Shown: positions 43,301 through 55,952 of the stretch, piece after piece
Layout of the letters: each line of letters begins with the position of its first letter
Position numbering within the stretch: position 1 is the first letter of the stretch
Assembly: GCA_036852015.1 (NCBI GenBank)
Contig: JAANDG010000536.1
Coordinates: 37,940-101,939, forward strand
Direction of reading: 5' to 3'
DNA length: 64,000 bases
Source of the DNA: Pelodera strongyloides
Taxonomy: Eukaryota; Nematoda; Chromadorea; Rhabditida; Rhabditidae
Position numbers and translations under genes: made by a program
Notes under the pieces: model-generated
Database searches by the model: none
Told to the model about the DNA's origin: nothing
The model's input: only the letters and a program-made list of their open reading frames with translations

Positions 43301-43519
43301 AAATATTGGTGTGCTTATGCAAGTGTGAAAAAGACTTGCTACGTCGCGCAGCAGGCATAAAGTGACGCCTTGTGCCTTGGTTACCGCTCTGCTGTAACTG
43401 GTGTCAGGGCCCTTCAAAACTAAACCAAACCTGTTGTTTTCAAAACATATTATGTTGAAACCGATTGGCTCGGATCGGACTTGTCGTTCCATAGTTACAG
43501 CCCGCACTCCACACTCCAT

Positions 43520-44650
43520 TAGATGTGAGGTCTTATTGAAATGGTAAAAAATCTGAATTTACGCTACGTGTGATTGTGATAGCTGCGGCTCTAGGTTTCT
43601 CTGATATAATGGTCACTGGCGGCATGCTGCTGATGATGCATGGGTGCACTCTCTTGATTCAGTATTGAAAACTTTGCTAAAAATACAAATCCATTAACCT
43701 GCATTCATGAGGCTAATACTCTTAACTCGGTCATGGTATAGTGTAGTCTTGGTACGATTACCAACGGCAGATATTTTGATGTTGGAAATAATGTAAATCC
43801 AGTACCTAAAGCCACAGAGCATTGGCATGTGCCTGCGCAAAAACACGCATGTAACAACTCCTGATTGTCTGAACAAGAAACAAGTCCGTTGATGTGATTC
43901 AAATCACTCACAAATCCAATCCCATTCCATATTGGCTGAATCCAAAAGCGGATGTCTACCTACTGCTTAGCTTCAAATGGCAACCACCACTGAATTATGT
44001 GGATGCTTGACCTCAACTTTTATAATGAAGAGAAGAGAGGCCACACCGCTCTGGACTAGACTTCCCTTGAAAGAATGCCACTGGCTTGGTTTCGAAAACC
44101 TCCTTCTTGCTGAGATAATGTTTGCATGAGAACTTGTTTCGTTGAAGTATCAACAGATCATCTGTGAAAACAGTTCCCTGCAAACAAGACAAAATTCTGC
44201 AATGCAGAAATCCGATCAAATCAAATCTGACGAATGTCAGAAGTCCGGTTGCTACGAAAACGGAAGTAGTATAGTGTATCGGAATCGGTTGAGAAGCACT
44301 TCCTTGTTTGGAACGTTCAATGCTAACCTTGGTTATAGTTATATAAAAGTAACACAGAACTGCCCGACTGTCTTCTTCTGATCTTCTGTAAGATCCATTT
44401 CAACACTGTTGAAATGGAACACACACAACACGCACATACGCACACACAACATATACGCATCGGCAGAAAAACTCCGATTAAAGAGTCGTTGCGCGAAAGC
44501 AGTTACTCACACGGATGCAGTTGTCCGTTGCGACGAAAGTAGTGCATCGGACTGTATTGTTGCATTCGCAGTTCACGACCTTATTTGTAAGGATCTGTGT
44601 TAACTAACTCCTTTGTGAAAGCGATAATTCTGTCGTGGATAACTAGCTTC
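43520..44650. other. Unassigned stretch, possibly antisense-oriented
   Basis: Composition shifts here to C/A-rich on the plus strand, unlike the surrounding T/G-rich DNA. Several short minus-strand open frames overlap (43694-44219). None is recognised; a DDLLIL string in one is not enough for a reverse transcriptase. It could be an insertion or a minus-strand gene fragment. Confidence 0.25.
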
Positions 44651-44775
44651 CAAGCTTCCAAATAACGAAAAACGCAGATTGTTCTGACGTTTATTGATTT
44701 TTGACCAATTTGACCAATTTTGATACGCAAAGCTTTTTTGAAAGCACTTTGTTATTTGGAAGTTAGTTCACCGCC
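44645..44775. repeat. Short inverted repeat, about 13 bp arms
   Basis: CTTCCAAATAAC near 44655 is repeated inverted as GTTATTTGGAAG near 44750, with AACTAGC..GTTAGTT extending the match. Spacing is about 90 bp. It may be a tiny MITE. An A-rich tract with repeated AAATAAACAAAGAAA follows. Confidence 0.5.
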
Positions 44776-45644
44776 CACAGGCCACATCCTTTGGAAATAA
44801 TACAAAGAAACAGAAAAAAAGAAAATAAACAAAGAAAGATTAGAAAAATAAACAAAGAAAAAAAAATACTAAAAAGCTATAAAAAAATACATCGCCCAGT
44901 AAGGGCGGTTGGGTGGGTGGGGGTTTCATAAGCATTTCGAAAGAGTTTACCGAACCTTACTCAATTTAACTAGGGTAAACAGTTAGTGAACCGGGAAAAT
45001 AAACATGTAGGTCTTGCTGGATGGTTGTAGGGGCTAAGTGCCCTTAGGGCTTTCACATCGGCCTCACCCTTCCCATACGGTTGTCTGTCTGCTAGCGTTG
45101 TGTGGGCGAAGGGATGGAATTTTCTGTCCTGTAGCTGTACGAAGATGCAGACCTGAGTTTAGGTAGGGTGTGATAGAGAGGGATTCAAGAGCGAGTTAGA
45201 GTGTGTGAGAGAGTAAACTAGCCTGTTTACTTGGTTACCTCCAAGGGAGGTCCCTTGTTAGGACATTAATTCTACTTTCAGATTCCGCCTTGGGTCTACT
45301 CCAGATTGCCTTGGTACATGATATGTAGAGGTCCCTCGTGGTACCATCTACATATTGAAGTGCCAAGCTTATTTTGAGCATTAATCTTTTCAGATCACTA
45401 TGGGATGACCAATTTCGTTAGTCTTTGTATGATTTGTTGATTTTGTATGAAACTAATCCTCTTTTCAGGTGCAAGTCAATTTGAAATGTCTTTTGACTTT
45501 CCTTGTGAATTTGTATTCTAATATGATTGTTTCAGTTTCAGCTTTTACATACTTATAACTATTTTCATTGTCTGTTTCCGAGTTTTGTTGTCGTTTTGTT
45601 CAAAGCTAGGCTGTTTCAGTATGAATTAATCTTTGTATCTGCAG

Positions 45645-46150
45645 GTATATGTCACCGGGCGGTATCGCGAGACTCGGTTGGTTGGTAATATTCACTGCTA
45701 GGTATTCTGAGCTACGAGGCAGGAAGCTGTATCTTTTGGACTTACGGTGGGACATGCAGGTTGGTTCACTTACATTCTTCCACGCTAACTTGGTTTCGAT
45801 CGAATGTATTTTGAGAAATTAGTCTGATACTTTCGTCTCCCGTGTTTCAACGGTTACACGTTACACGCCGTAAAGTTGCACGCTTTATCGTTGAAAGTAA
45901 GTGGTAAAAGTGTAAATATGATCGAGTTTGAGTTTAGCGCCGGCATCTCGCAGTATGGCACGATCTAGTTTCCGGGAGGAACAAACAACACAACGTTATG
46001 ATGGACTATATAATAATCATTTCAGCTAATGCCGGGAAGAAATGAGAGTGCCGTGACTTGAGGCTGAGACTGAAGAGCCTCGTCCTCGTTGTTGTTAGGA
46101 TGTAGGATCTGACGGGTTCTCACCCCCGCTTCCAAATTCCAACTTCCAAC
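45645..46150 (+). other. Two exon candidates (45645-45759 and 46026-46150)
   Basis: The first has acceptor TATCTGCAG and donor GCAG|GTTGGTTC and is open in one frame with an internal ATG (37 codons). The second has acceptor CATTTCAG and donor CCAAC|GTAAGTAC, with a TGA after 12 codons in that frame. This gives a 49-codon spliced frame that is easily explained by chance. Most likely non-coding exons. Confidence 0.3.
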
Positions 46151-47505
46151 GTAAGTACATTTGTGTTGAGTTGTAAGTTGTAATGTTTTGTAATGTTAAG
46201 GTATTAGAGAAAGACCCTCGCCCCAGAAATAATTAGAAAAACACTTTTAAATCCTGGCAGTTTAGTGCAATTGCCAGGATTTGATTCCAAAGTTTTTGCC
46301 TTGACTGTAGTTGACCGCTCTAGCTTAATTGTGGTTAGCACTGGATGGTAACACAATTACCGTAGTTGGTACAAACGTGGCATCCTTGTAAAAAATCGAT
46401 AATCATTCGTAGCCTGGGATTTTGCTGGTTGAGTTGAGTTGATGATGATTTTTTTTCTGTTTGTTTTGTGCTTTTCTCTTTTGTATGTAAACATCGCTTA
46501 ATGTTATTGCTTTAAGTCTGCGTTAATGAACGTTAATGGCGATGCATTGTGGACTCCTCACGCGGGTCCGTGCCTCTCCGTCCGTGCCAAAGAAAAATAT
46601 ACTGAATGGTACGTTTGTTGAATTGAATGACTTGTTCCTTATGCTGCTTTGTAGTATGGCTTGCTTATCGCTTCAGTGTCGCTTATCGTGTATTGTCTTA
46701 TGCTAGCATTTACTGGTTCTATATGACGTGTTCCAGAAAACAAGTTTTGTCTGAATGCTCACATTTTGATTGGCTGGCCCCCTACCTGCAAGTAGTATAT
46801 TATAGGACAGGACATTGGACGTTAGTCATCGCTCGATGTAAGGCTAGTCGACGTCGCCGTCACCTATATACTGACACTGGCCATCACTGCACTACGATTA
46901 CGATGAGAAGAGGAGGAGAACGTACTCAGATGTAGTATTTTATACTTTTTTAACATTGGTAATTTGGTCCATACATGTTGTTCACTTCAATGCAACTTTG
47001 CTTTGTTCAGCAGTGTCTTACATATAGACATCGATATCAATATTCTATTAGTTACGACCCGATGTACGCTACTGTACTAATTTCAGTGATAGCCGATAGC
47101 GGACCTTACGTCCTTTACTGTCGTACATTTAGGCTGTGCAGTGTCCAGTCTGTCTCTTCTAAGAGATATAATGAAGGTACAACGAGGATTCGTGATTCGT
47201 GCTATTTGACAATTCGAAGTTTGAGACTGTGATTGCATGGTTAGTTTCATATCGATATAGTATTGTCAGTTAACTTATAGGCGGAATAGTAGCTTTGCTT
47301 TTTTCTCGCAGGCCGCAGGTTTTCTTCTCCTTAACACCTAACACCCAATTATCATAGCTATCTTAGAATTGGATGTGTATCGAATTGCCGGAATTGCTTA
47401 GCTTGATTCTCGAGTTTATTTACGGTCAAATGCAGCGTCTGTCAGTTTGCCTGTAAATAGTTAATGTTTGATTGTGATTACTTTTAGTTTCAGTCATCGA
47501 ATCCA

Positions 47506-48311
47506 ATGAAGAAAGGGAAAGGAACAATACCTTCATCTTCAACGTGTCCCCTGTTCCAAAGCCTTCCAGGTGTCCTGCCAGAGCGACCTCCAGATCGAGC
47601 GACCCTTATGTGTAAGTCGCTAATCTGCTCATTATTGTACTGTTGTTATCATGGAGGAGTTGTGTACATTGCGTTAGTTGGCTGTATTTTGAGACGTTGT
47701 GTTGTTATTGCCAGTCGCCAGACGCACTTTGCATCCTAGCATCTTGAGCGTAAGTATAATCAGTCCCTTGTCAATGTGCCAATTGTGTTTCTGTTGTTAA
47801 GTTCGTCATGTTCCACTGCGTTCCCCACACTCGTTTGTACTCTTTAGGATACTTTTTAGTTCGTAACATATCCGCGGAAAGTGCCTTGGTTTGTAAGACT
47901 ATTAACATCAGAAAACGACAGATCTAGAGTGAAATTAAAACTATGCCACTAGTCATCTTGGTTTGAAACGTTTTATTGATGACGATAACTAGCTAAGGTC
48001 GTATTATCGAGCGTGAACATGTGATTTTGTGAATACTACATTACTTAACACGTGTATATAGGCTGAGTGTGAGTGCGAAGTTTTACTTTTCTTTAATTGT
48101 TCCGTTTCAACTATTCATTCCTTTAGCGACGGAAAGCCGATCAGCGGTGGTTGTGGCCGGCTGGATTGCTGGATTCTATGTTGTCCTATCTGAATCTACA
48201 TCAGATAGTTGCCGTTACTATGCTATTCGAAGTTCGAATGCGCTCAACAAGTGTGCCAGTGCCTCACAACCAAGTCCTCAGTGTCTGTCTCGTTTGCGGC
48301 CCGTCGCTTGA
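47506..48311 (+). CDS. Short spliced open frame, 96 aa, product unknown
   Basis: Exons 47494-47611 (CDS from ATG 47506) and from 48127 (stop TGA 48309-48311) join T|CG in phase. The splice sites are TTTCAG, ATGT|GTAAGT and CCTTTAG, and a further GTATGT donor lies after the stop near 48319. Both exons are GC-richer than the intron and open in the shared frame. Protein: a basic Ser/Pro N-terminus (MKKGKGTIPSSST), then a short hydrophobic stretch AVVVAGWIAGFYVV (about 42-55) that could be a membrane segment, then a Ser/Cys-rich tail. No homology is recognised. It could be chance. Confidence 0.3.
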
Positions 48312-48366
48312 ACTGAACGTATGTTGCTTTTGATGTATACTTCTGTTTACTTGTATGAGGTTCAGC

Positions 48367-48760
48367 TTAAAGCGAACTATCACCCGGTTTGGGTTTTTTT
48401 CATCAAAAATAGTTTGAAAAAAGTTATAAACGAAAATAAACATAAAAACACAAACAAATAAGTGCATCTTGCACAAAAATGTACTCAAACAACCGTATTT
48501 TGCGATTTTGTATGGGAAAATTCGCTTTAGGCGATTTGCCGATTTTAATACTAGCACGGCCCTGGAAAAATCGAGGGATGGCCTTTTCAAATTATCACGC
48601 ACTCCGCAGCATCCAAATGACGAAATGTTGACAAAATATTTTGAATTTGGCTAGTAAAAGTCCAAAAAGACACGGTTTGAAAACGATGGTCAGCGCACGG
48701 TTGTTTACTCCTCCTCTTTTTGTATTTTTTTTGTTGAGACCGACCGCTAATTCGCTTTAA
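48367..48760. mobile_element. MITE family B, copy 1
   Basis: TTAA at both ends. The left end reads TTAAAGCGAACTATCACCCG and the right, inverted, TTAAAGCGAATTAGCGGTCG; about 394 bp. The outer AGCGAA is the same as in family A, but the rest differs and the two ends differ from each other after 10 bp. The interior has TGTGATCATTTG/TATCACGC and CTCGATTTTTCC blocks shared with the inverted copy at 54970. Non-coding. Confidence 0.8.
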
Positions 48761-49211
48761 TCCCGCATCTAAGAAGTGATGTGCGATATTGTTTCTTTAA
48801 TTGTGAGAAAGTGTCGCAAAGTATTTTCATTTCATTTTTCTCTACTGAATTAGCAGAATGATTTCTTGTTATTCTTCAATCTTCGGTGTATAGTGAGTGA
48901 CATGTATGGGTAATTCTATACCGCTGAACGCTATGCTAAGCTAAGTTTGAATCGGGAAATATACCGTTAGTCTGCAGTATTATCATATTTGAATATCAGT
49001 CGAACATGTTCATTATTACGGGTAGTAATGTCAATGTGTGCATGCCCCAGTCCCCAATTTGCAAATTTGCATTGAATCTTGATCGTGAATATGATCTCAT
49101 GATCTGTGATCTAAGAATCTTTCGACGTTTATAGTTACTATTTTTTTTGCATTTATGTATTATGTGTAGCTGTGATTTGATAGTATATTTTGATATTAAA
49201 AATGTTTGCAG

Positions 49212-49658
49212 GAGGCGCGAAATCCTGTGACTTAGGAGTTGACAAGCCATGTGCCAGCGCCGTTTTGAAGTGAGGAGGACCGGAGGACGAGAAAGTACTT
49301 CTCTCTTTGGTAATAACTTTACACACATTGTTTTTATAAAGTGTCCAGTACTTACATACTTATTAGCTTTTATTACTTTTAAGGTCTGTAATGTATTTAT
49401 TTATTGAATGATGTATTTCAATTTTTTGTTCCGTGCTGTCTTAACGCACAGTGACAATGAGCTGACAATCTATTGGTATTTGAGCTATGCGTGTATCGTG
49501 TTTGGCTGCGCGGCTTTACTGTAAGACACATTTAGAGACGATCTGACCAGTTTTACCTAATTTCCTTTATCTTCAGGCAGGGTGTGCAATCGGAAGGAGA
49601 TCTGACATCTGACCTGCTGCAGTCGCTTCTATGCGCAGCTTCCGACAAATACATGAAC
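49212..49658 (+). other. Two exon candidates (49212-49309 and 49577-49658)
   Basis: Acceptors TTTGCAG and TTATCTTCAG; donors TTTG|GTAATAAC and GAAC|GTAGGCCC. Both are GC-richer than the flanks and contain stops (GTGACTTAGG; ATCTGACATCTGA). They are read as non-coding exons of an otherwise unseen plus-strand transcript. Confidence 0.3.
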
Positions 49659-49789
49659 GTAGGCCCCATTTGTTCTGCCTCGAGGCAACTGAACTGGATG
49701 CAGAACTGAGAACCACTTCTTGGCTGCAGGTATGTGTTGAATAGTTGAATGGCTTGTTATTTAGTATCCTTTATCTTTTGTGAGCTAGA

Positions 49790-51170
49790 TTGAATAATAT
49801 ATAATAATATAATATTTATTACGCACACAAAAATGTACACGCACAGTTTGTCGATAAAGGATAAAATACACAAAGACATAAAAAGCGAACAAAAAAGAAG
49901 TACAACAATATACAGGGAAGCCTACGAATGGGAAAATATTGTCGGATTGCTCTCAATCAAATTCCATTGAATGTATTATGCAACATAAAATTTCATTGAA
50001 TCGGTAACCGACGAGCTTGCATTATCTTTAAATTTAAAAGATAACGCTTTAAATTAAATTGTCTAATATCAATTGTTCCTATTAATTACGTATTACTAAT
50101 TAAGAATTTATTCTAGATCGATCTGGTCATCTCTCGTCTCTCGCAATCGGTTGCTATCTCACAGTCTCACCATTAAACAGAAGCGCGTTCGGAATTGCTA
50201 TGCGAATCGAATGAGTGATAAGTGACCGAACTTCCAACTCTTGAGCGGTACGTTGTTCTTGCCAGTTTAACTTTTGTTATTTTGGGCTCTCGACTGGAAA
50301 TTGCTGGTTGCTTTTTGTAGTAAGACGAATTAGTATAAATGTGTTTCACCCTAGACATAACTATCTGTGGAATGTTTCAAGATTGATATCGCTTTGCAAC
50401 CATCGGACTATAGTCGTTACCTCAATTTCGCAATTATGAATTTCACTTTTACTGTCGTGAGCGAATCTAATCAGTTATTCTTTGACTTACGGACTTAATG
50501 ATTTTTCAACGTTGCAGCACGTTCCTGTTTTGGCCATTAAAAAAGGTTAAGGTTAGACCCTTGCTCTAATTCGAGGAATTGAAATGTGTGATTCTTTTCA
50601 GATGCTCGAATACGGTGACCAGTTCCAGTAGCATGATTTTTCTACAGACATCTGCCGATCTACCGTACTATATACTGTATTCGACGATTTTCGGGCCGGA
50701 ATTGAGGTTAGTATTTGTACAGTACACAGTACACTGTTCATTGTCGCAGATGATGCGTAGGGGTTGATTCCGATGCGCTTTCCGACTTTTTTTCTTTTAT
50801 TATAATTTGGGAGACGTAAGAATCTGCAATTTTGACTACGATAATGATGCGTCGTCGTCCGGTGTTCCCTTCATTTTTCTGCTAGCTGCGTTTGCCATAG
50901 GATGTTGTTAACTAAACACGTGAAAAAAAATCAACAGCTAGAGTTGTGACTTTGACTTAGAACTCTTTAGATGCAGCATTATTTTAATTTGCCAGCGGTA
51001 GTTAGAGACAGTTAGAGTTTTCGGTAATCAGCACACTCGGAAGGTTAGTTATGGGTTTGAGAAATTGGAAGCGGTATCTTGTGGTTAGAAAAGTAAGTCA
51101 ACTTGTAAACGAATAAGGGGATTACCGAAAAATCATGTTTTCGTTGTTTTTCAAATTTTTAGTAAGGATG
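49790..51170. other. AT-rich stretch without a clear gene
   Basis: TATATAATAATATAATATTT near 49800 and A-rich sequence to 50100. A TTTTCAG acceptor near 50601 starts a possible exon (ATGCTCGAATACGG) ending at TTGAG|GTTAGTA near 50706. No protein gene is supportable. Confidence 0.3.
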
Positions 51171-51178
51171 GGTAAGGA

Positions 51179-51346
51179 AACAAATTATTGCGTCTTTTCG
51201 CTCTTGTTTCCTATTTGAGTAACAAATTATTGCGTCTTTTCGCTCTTGTTTCCTATTTGAGTAACAAATTATTGCGTCTTTTCGCTCTTGTTTCCTATTT
51301 GAGTAACAAATTATTGCGTCTTTTCGCTCTTGTTTCCTATTTGAGT
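51179..51346 (+). repeat. 42-bp tandem repeat, four identical copies
   Basis: The unit begins AACAAATTATTGCGTCTTTT and ends TCCTATTTGAGT; starts at 51179, 51221, 51263 and 51305. The copies are identical. As 42 is a multiple of three, both strands show repetitive open frames, which are artefacts. It directly abuts the foldback at 51347. Confidence 0.95.
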
Positions 51347-51586
51347 AGTATTGCAAGCTTCGTGACAACTCAGTCACGGTAGACACGAAACCTTCTTTTT
51401 GACGATGTGCTGAAACATTAGAGATTGAAAGTTTGAAAATTGAAGAAAGAAAGAAAAAGAAAATTGAAAGAAGGAAAAAAGTTTTTTTTTTTGCTTTAAA
51501 ACTTTCAATATCTAATGTTTCAGCACATCTTCAAAAAGAAGGTTTCGTGTCTACCGTGACTGAGTTGTCACGAAGCTTGCAATACT
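51347..51586. mobile_element. Foldback element with about 88-bp arms
   Basis: The left arm 51347-51434 (AGTATTGCAAGCTTCGTGAC ... ATTGAAAGTTT) is repeated inverted at 51498-51586 (AAACTTTCAAT ... GTCACGAAGCTTGCAATACT) with only a few mismatches. The spacer of about 60 bp is purine-rich (GAAAGAAAGAAAAAG) with a T-run. Transcribed, it would form a long double-stranded hairpin. No transposase. Confidence 0.85.
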
Positions 51587-52350
51587 GTGCAGCGAATACT
51601 TACACATACGGTAATTGCGACTGCGCTGTAGCTTAGTGTACATCATTTTAACTCTTTTAGTTAATTTTTAGATTTTGCTTTTAGCTTCAATTACGGCGGT
51701 CAATTTGTAATGGTTTTTTTGTTTGCAGTGTGTGGATGGCGAGGCTTCAGGACATCTGCATATGGAGTGTATTTCCTTTATGCAAATCACGGCTTGAAGA
51801 TCGAGCTCAACATCACTTGTTGAGTGGATTCGACTGTTTTCATCTCCGGTATGTTTATTTATTAATTAACTTATTTATTAAATACGCCGAAAGGTGTGCA
51901 CCCGAGGATGAAAAACATGTAAACGCAAACAGATGACCGATAAGATTAGCATTGAATTCTGATTTAGTATTGAAAACAGGAAACCAGGCTTTCGATTGGA
52001 CGGACCTTGAGTCAATGCAGTTGTAGTATACATTGTTCTTGGTTGAACGAAATTTCATGTACTGTATTGATGGAGTATTTAATGAAATATGTTTTAAGTA
52101 CTGTTTGCCCTCTTGTCTCGAGTCTCGAAGAGCGGATCATTGAAATGCTTCACTTTTAACTCACTTTTCCTTCACTTTAAACTCACTTTTAACCTATAGT
52201 TCCACCATGAAACTTATACTTTGCTATAATAGCTGTAAACGCAGCGCGCTTGGTAGGTGGTTTTGTTTGCTGCGAGCTGCCGGAGATTCGGTAGCTTCTG
52301 TTAGTTAGTGCCAAACGGTAAACAAGTAATATAATTGTGTTTATTTTATA

Positions 52351-52454
52351 GGAATAGGAAACGAGGAGAGCGGAAAGCTGTGTGTGGAGGAGGACTTCAT
52401 GGTACTAGAGAGTTTGAACTAGACCTGAGAGCCTGCGATTACCTTTTACGTGGA
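52351..52454 (+). other. Exon candidate (52.35 kb)
   Basis: The acceptor is TTTTATAG and the donor CGTGGAG|GTTGGCGC. It is purine-rich (GAGGAGAGCGGAAAGC), GC-richer than the flanks, with stops in the frames checked. Isolated. Confidence 0.25.
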
Positions 52455-53613
52455 GGTTGGCGCTGTTAAATTCATTTGTTCCTTACGATGTTTAGCATGT
52501 TTAGTTTATACTTAGAATGAAATGGTCCAACTTGGGCATAATACACGAAAAGGATATTCAGAAGTTATCTTTCAAATGAACACATTTAATATCTTCTCAT
52601 GTGAGGAAACGTAGGATATGTAGGATCTCATTTTTGATGACTGGGTGAAACATTGTGCATTGAGAATAAGGCGTTTTGTACCCGAGGAGGTGACCCGGCG
52701 CACGGCACAGTATATTTATGTATACAGGGAGTCAGCACATTAGACCACTGCGCCACATCGCACAATGTCTAGTTGTTCCGCAGAAATTTATTTCGATACC
52801 TACGGCAGGTGCCCAATAGTGCATACGAGACCACGAGAATGAAGAAAGCTCTGTGTGGTTATGTATGTGTGATTGGTAGTGTCATGATCATTTTTGTTTC
52901 AGGCGTGTGCTTGTACGTATAACGATCACATACGTTGACGTGTTACGTTGTGGAATACGGGGAACCAGATTGCCGACACCACTCATATACCCTGGCCGTG
53001 GTACACATCCGAGATTAATGGTGTGTGTGGTATATCATTTCGTTTAGAGCTTATACGAGTGTTATTTGTTAGCTGTATATTTCGAGTATCTGGCCGCGGT
53101 ACATCTCTACTTCAGTGTTTTGCTTGGCGACGTACCCACTTTTTGAGTTTAAGGCTGTGCGTGCATGTTCTAGCGACTAGTGCGGGTTTATTTTGTATAT
53201 GTTTTGGTTGATCAGTTGATCCGTGTAGGCTTAGCGGCATCGTCGCGGTAGCAGTGTCCACAGATTTTCGTCGTTTTCTGCGCATGTATTAGTGCACTGA
53301 CGAACGACTGACGAACGTGTATTGTTGCTAGCTGATTTGTTTATTATGCTCGGTGTTTATTGTTAGCCCGTTTAGCGTTAGGGATCATTTAATGTGTTGT
53401 GAAAGCGAATATAAATTTGTAAATATGAACACTTACGCCTTGCAGGATTTGTTCTGTGCATGTCCGGGCCATATACGCCTTACAGTGCATGACTGTGGCG
53501 CGTGGCGCGCCGATGCGCCTACCGTTCCGAGAAGGAAGTCGAGAGGTGAATACTGATATTTGACCATCAAATGGAGGTACACAAGCTTCAGGTGTGTTTG
53601 CTATATTTGATGT

Positions 53614-54059
53614 TTAAAGGGACACGGTCACCGTTTTGACCCTTATGTATACTTTGTGTTTTTATTAACTGCACAGTATGAAAAACATAGTGCTGGAATG
53701 GAAAAAAACCTACGAAAAACGCTGTTTTAAGCGAGAAACTCATTGATTTAAAAAGTTGCGTCCGATCCAAGGTCCACCAGTTAGCCATAGAAAACCAAAT
53801 GTTATAATGCCCGCGAGGTATTCGACCGATTAATTAGTGGAATAACGTTCGTCGAGTCATTATCAGCACGGCCATATGCTGGACATTTACTAGGGTTACG
53901 GTGCGTATTGGTTCGAGGACAAAATTTTTCGTCATCATTTTGCTCGCTGTCGCCGCATTTCTTGCAAAACGTTTTCCCAGCACTATGCGTTATAAATTAT
54001 GAAGATAATAAAAACACAAAGTATACATAAGGGCCAAAACGGTGACCGCGTCCCTTTAA
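53614..54059. mobile_element. MITE family C, TTAA-flanked, about 446 bp
   Basis: The left end TTAAAGGGACACGGTCACCG then TTTTGACCCTTATGTATAC is matched by the inverted right end, GTATACATAAGGGCCAAAAC then GGTGACCGCGTCCCTTTAA. The terminal repeats extend about 50 bp with TTTGTGTTTTTATTA. TTAA flanks both ends. There is no significant coding interior. Ends differ from families A and B (AGGGAC against AGCGAA). Confidence 0.85.
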
Positions 54060-54969
54060 TGTTCTCGCTGTATTTTGTGGTTAAGAAGTGCTTCCCTGTA
54101 TATCACTGAATAGAGCGGAAACGTATCCTACAGTCTGTAGCGCTCGCACAATAGCCTCTAAATTAAGTGGGAAGCCGAATAAGTCAGAGTGTCACTAGCT
54201 GTATTACAAGGGTGAATGGTAAATTATTTCATCAGCCTGTTGTTCCTAGGTCTATGTTCGGCTGATATGCCTGAATAAAATAATGTATACTAACTGTAAC
54301 TACGAGACATTTGGTTAATGTTGTTGAACAACTTTACCAGAGTTGGGCGATGTTTATGTTCTTTGATATTTGGTAATTATTAGGCGTAACGCCTTTCGAG
54401 CAAAACATGATAGTATATAACATCTTTTTACTTTTATACAACATCGAAAATCTCCAAACCAAATAAACACGCTGAACAGTCATATGCATAATAAGAATGA
54501 TGGGTTTAGGCGGGACCTCCGTTTTTTCTATACGTTCTTGCTCACGCGTTTTTAAATTTATGTTGTTGCTTTTTTTAAATTGTTCTACAGTTAAACGTTT
54601 ATGATATGATATTCTTTGTAGAAATGGTGTCTTCGTGAGTTGGACCTTGGACCTTGGAGCGGACGCACGAAAACGTGCCCACGTGTGCCAGCCAGTACAC
54701 GGGACTGATTTGCTCTGGATTCTAGGTATTCTACTATTCATTAAGGTTACTACTGTGAATATTATGCAATACATAATTTATTTCGTTCTTTCTTTGAAGC
54801 TTGCACAATCCGTCTTACACCCACCAAAATTCAAAAAATAAAGTGCGCGTTATAATAAACGGTATCCAATGTAGTAAGCTGTTTATCAAATCTGCAATAT
54901 AGATAGGGTGACTTGTTCATTTCTTCTTCGCTTGTGCTTGTGGTTGTAGTAAAGATCCTCATATGTTAC

Positions 54970-55378
54970 TTAAAGCGAATTAGCGGTCGGTCTCAACAAA
55001 AAATACAAAAAGAGGAGGAGTAGGCAGTAGGCACCCGTGCGTTGATCACCGTTTTTCAAACCGTGCGCGTTTGGAATTTTACTAGCCAAATTCAAAATAT
55101 TTTGTCAACATTTCGTCATTTGGATGCTGCGGAGTGTGTGATCATTTGAAAAGGCCATCCCTCGATTTTTCCAGGGCCGTGCTAGTATTAAAATCGGCAA
55201 ATCGCTGAAAGCGAATTTTCCCATACAAAATCGCAAAAAATGGTTGTTTGAGAACATTTGAGAACATTTTTGTGCAAGATGCACTTATTTGTTTGTGTTT
55301 TCATGTTTATTTCGTTTATAACTTTTTTCAAACTATTTTTGGTGAAAAATCCCCAAACCGGGTGGTATTTCGCTTTAA
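54970..55378. mobile_element. MITE family B, copy 2 (inverted relative to copy 1)
   Basis: Starts TTAAAGCGAATTAGCGGTCG and ends GGGTGGTATTTCGCTTTAA, the reverse orientation of 48367-48760, over about 409 bp. Differences include small insertions such as a duplicated GAGAACATTT near 55255. A 132-codon minus-strand frame partly inside it is a repeat artefact. Confidence 0.8.
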
Positions 55379-55952
55379 ATTGGATAGGTCTTAGTGCGTA
55401 TACGAAAGTGTAACTGGGGTTATGCGTGTTTGCTGTGCTTTTCTTGGTTCTGTGAAACATTGAATATTTGCTGTTCGAATTCAGCCACAATAAGACAAGA
55501 GTAGCATTAAATAAGGGTTGCGGTAGGTGCCGTAGGTACAGTACGGTATTTATGCTATGGGGCTGCCTGATCCCAAATTCATGCATGTTTTGTGTGTAGG
55601 TATGGGCTAGCGCTAGCTTTAGTTATGTTGCTTTTGACTTTTGATTAGTTCATAGTTTTAAATTCCAAATATGAAACTTGCTATTGATGTGAGTGTCAGT
55701 GCATCGGAAATTGCAATGAGCATTCGCACATATGAATCGATATAGCATAAGACATAATCAACATATTGTTATGTTATTTGTAGATTTGTTGATGGTTATA
55801 ACATATATTGCAACGGATTTATAAAAATGATTTATAAAAGTTTATCTTTCAGTGCAGTCAGATGACAAATGGACGGAAGAATGTGGACATGTACGCAGAC
55901 AAATACGCATTTAAGTTGTCAAATAGAGGTTGGTGTATTGCTGTACCATTCT

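Noticed and set aside
44013..44219. DDLLIL in a minus-strand frame, resembling the reverse transcriptase active site
   Set aside because: The rest of the frame has none of the neighbouring reverse-transcriptase motifs, and the match is six residues.
51159..51386. Repetitive open frames on both strands
   Set aside because: The 42-bp repeat is a multiple of three, so any stop-free unit gives an open frame on both strands.
54334..54774. 146-codon minus-strand open frame
   Set aside because: No recognisable domain, no supporting start context, and plus-strand signals dominate nearby; treated as chance.
55188..55586. 132-codon minus-strand open frame
   Set aside because: It partly overlaps MITE family B, and the frame is not kept in the other copy.
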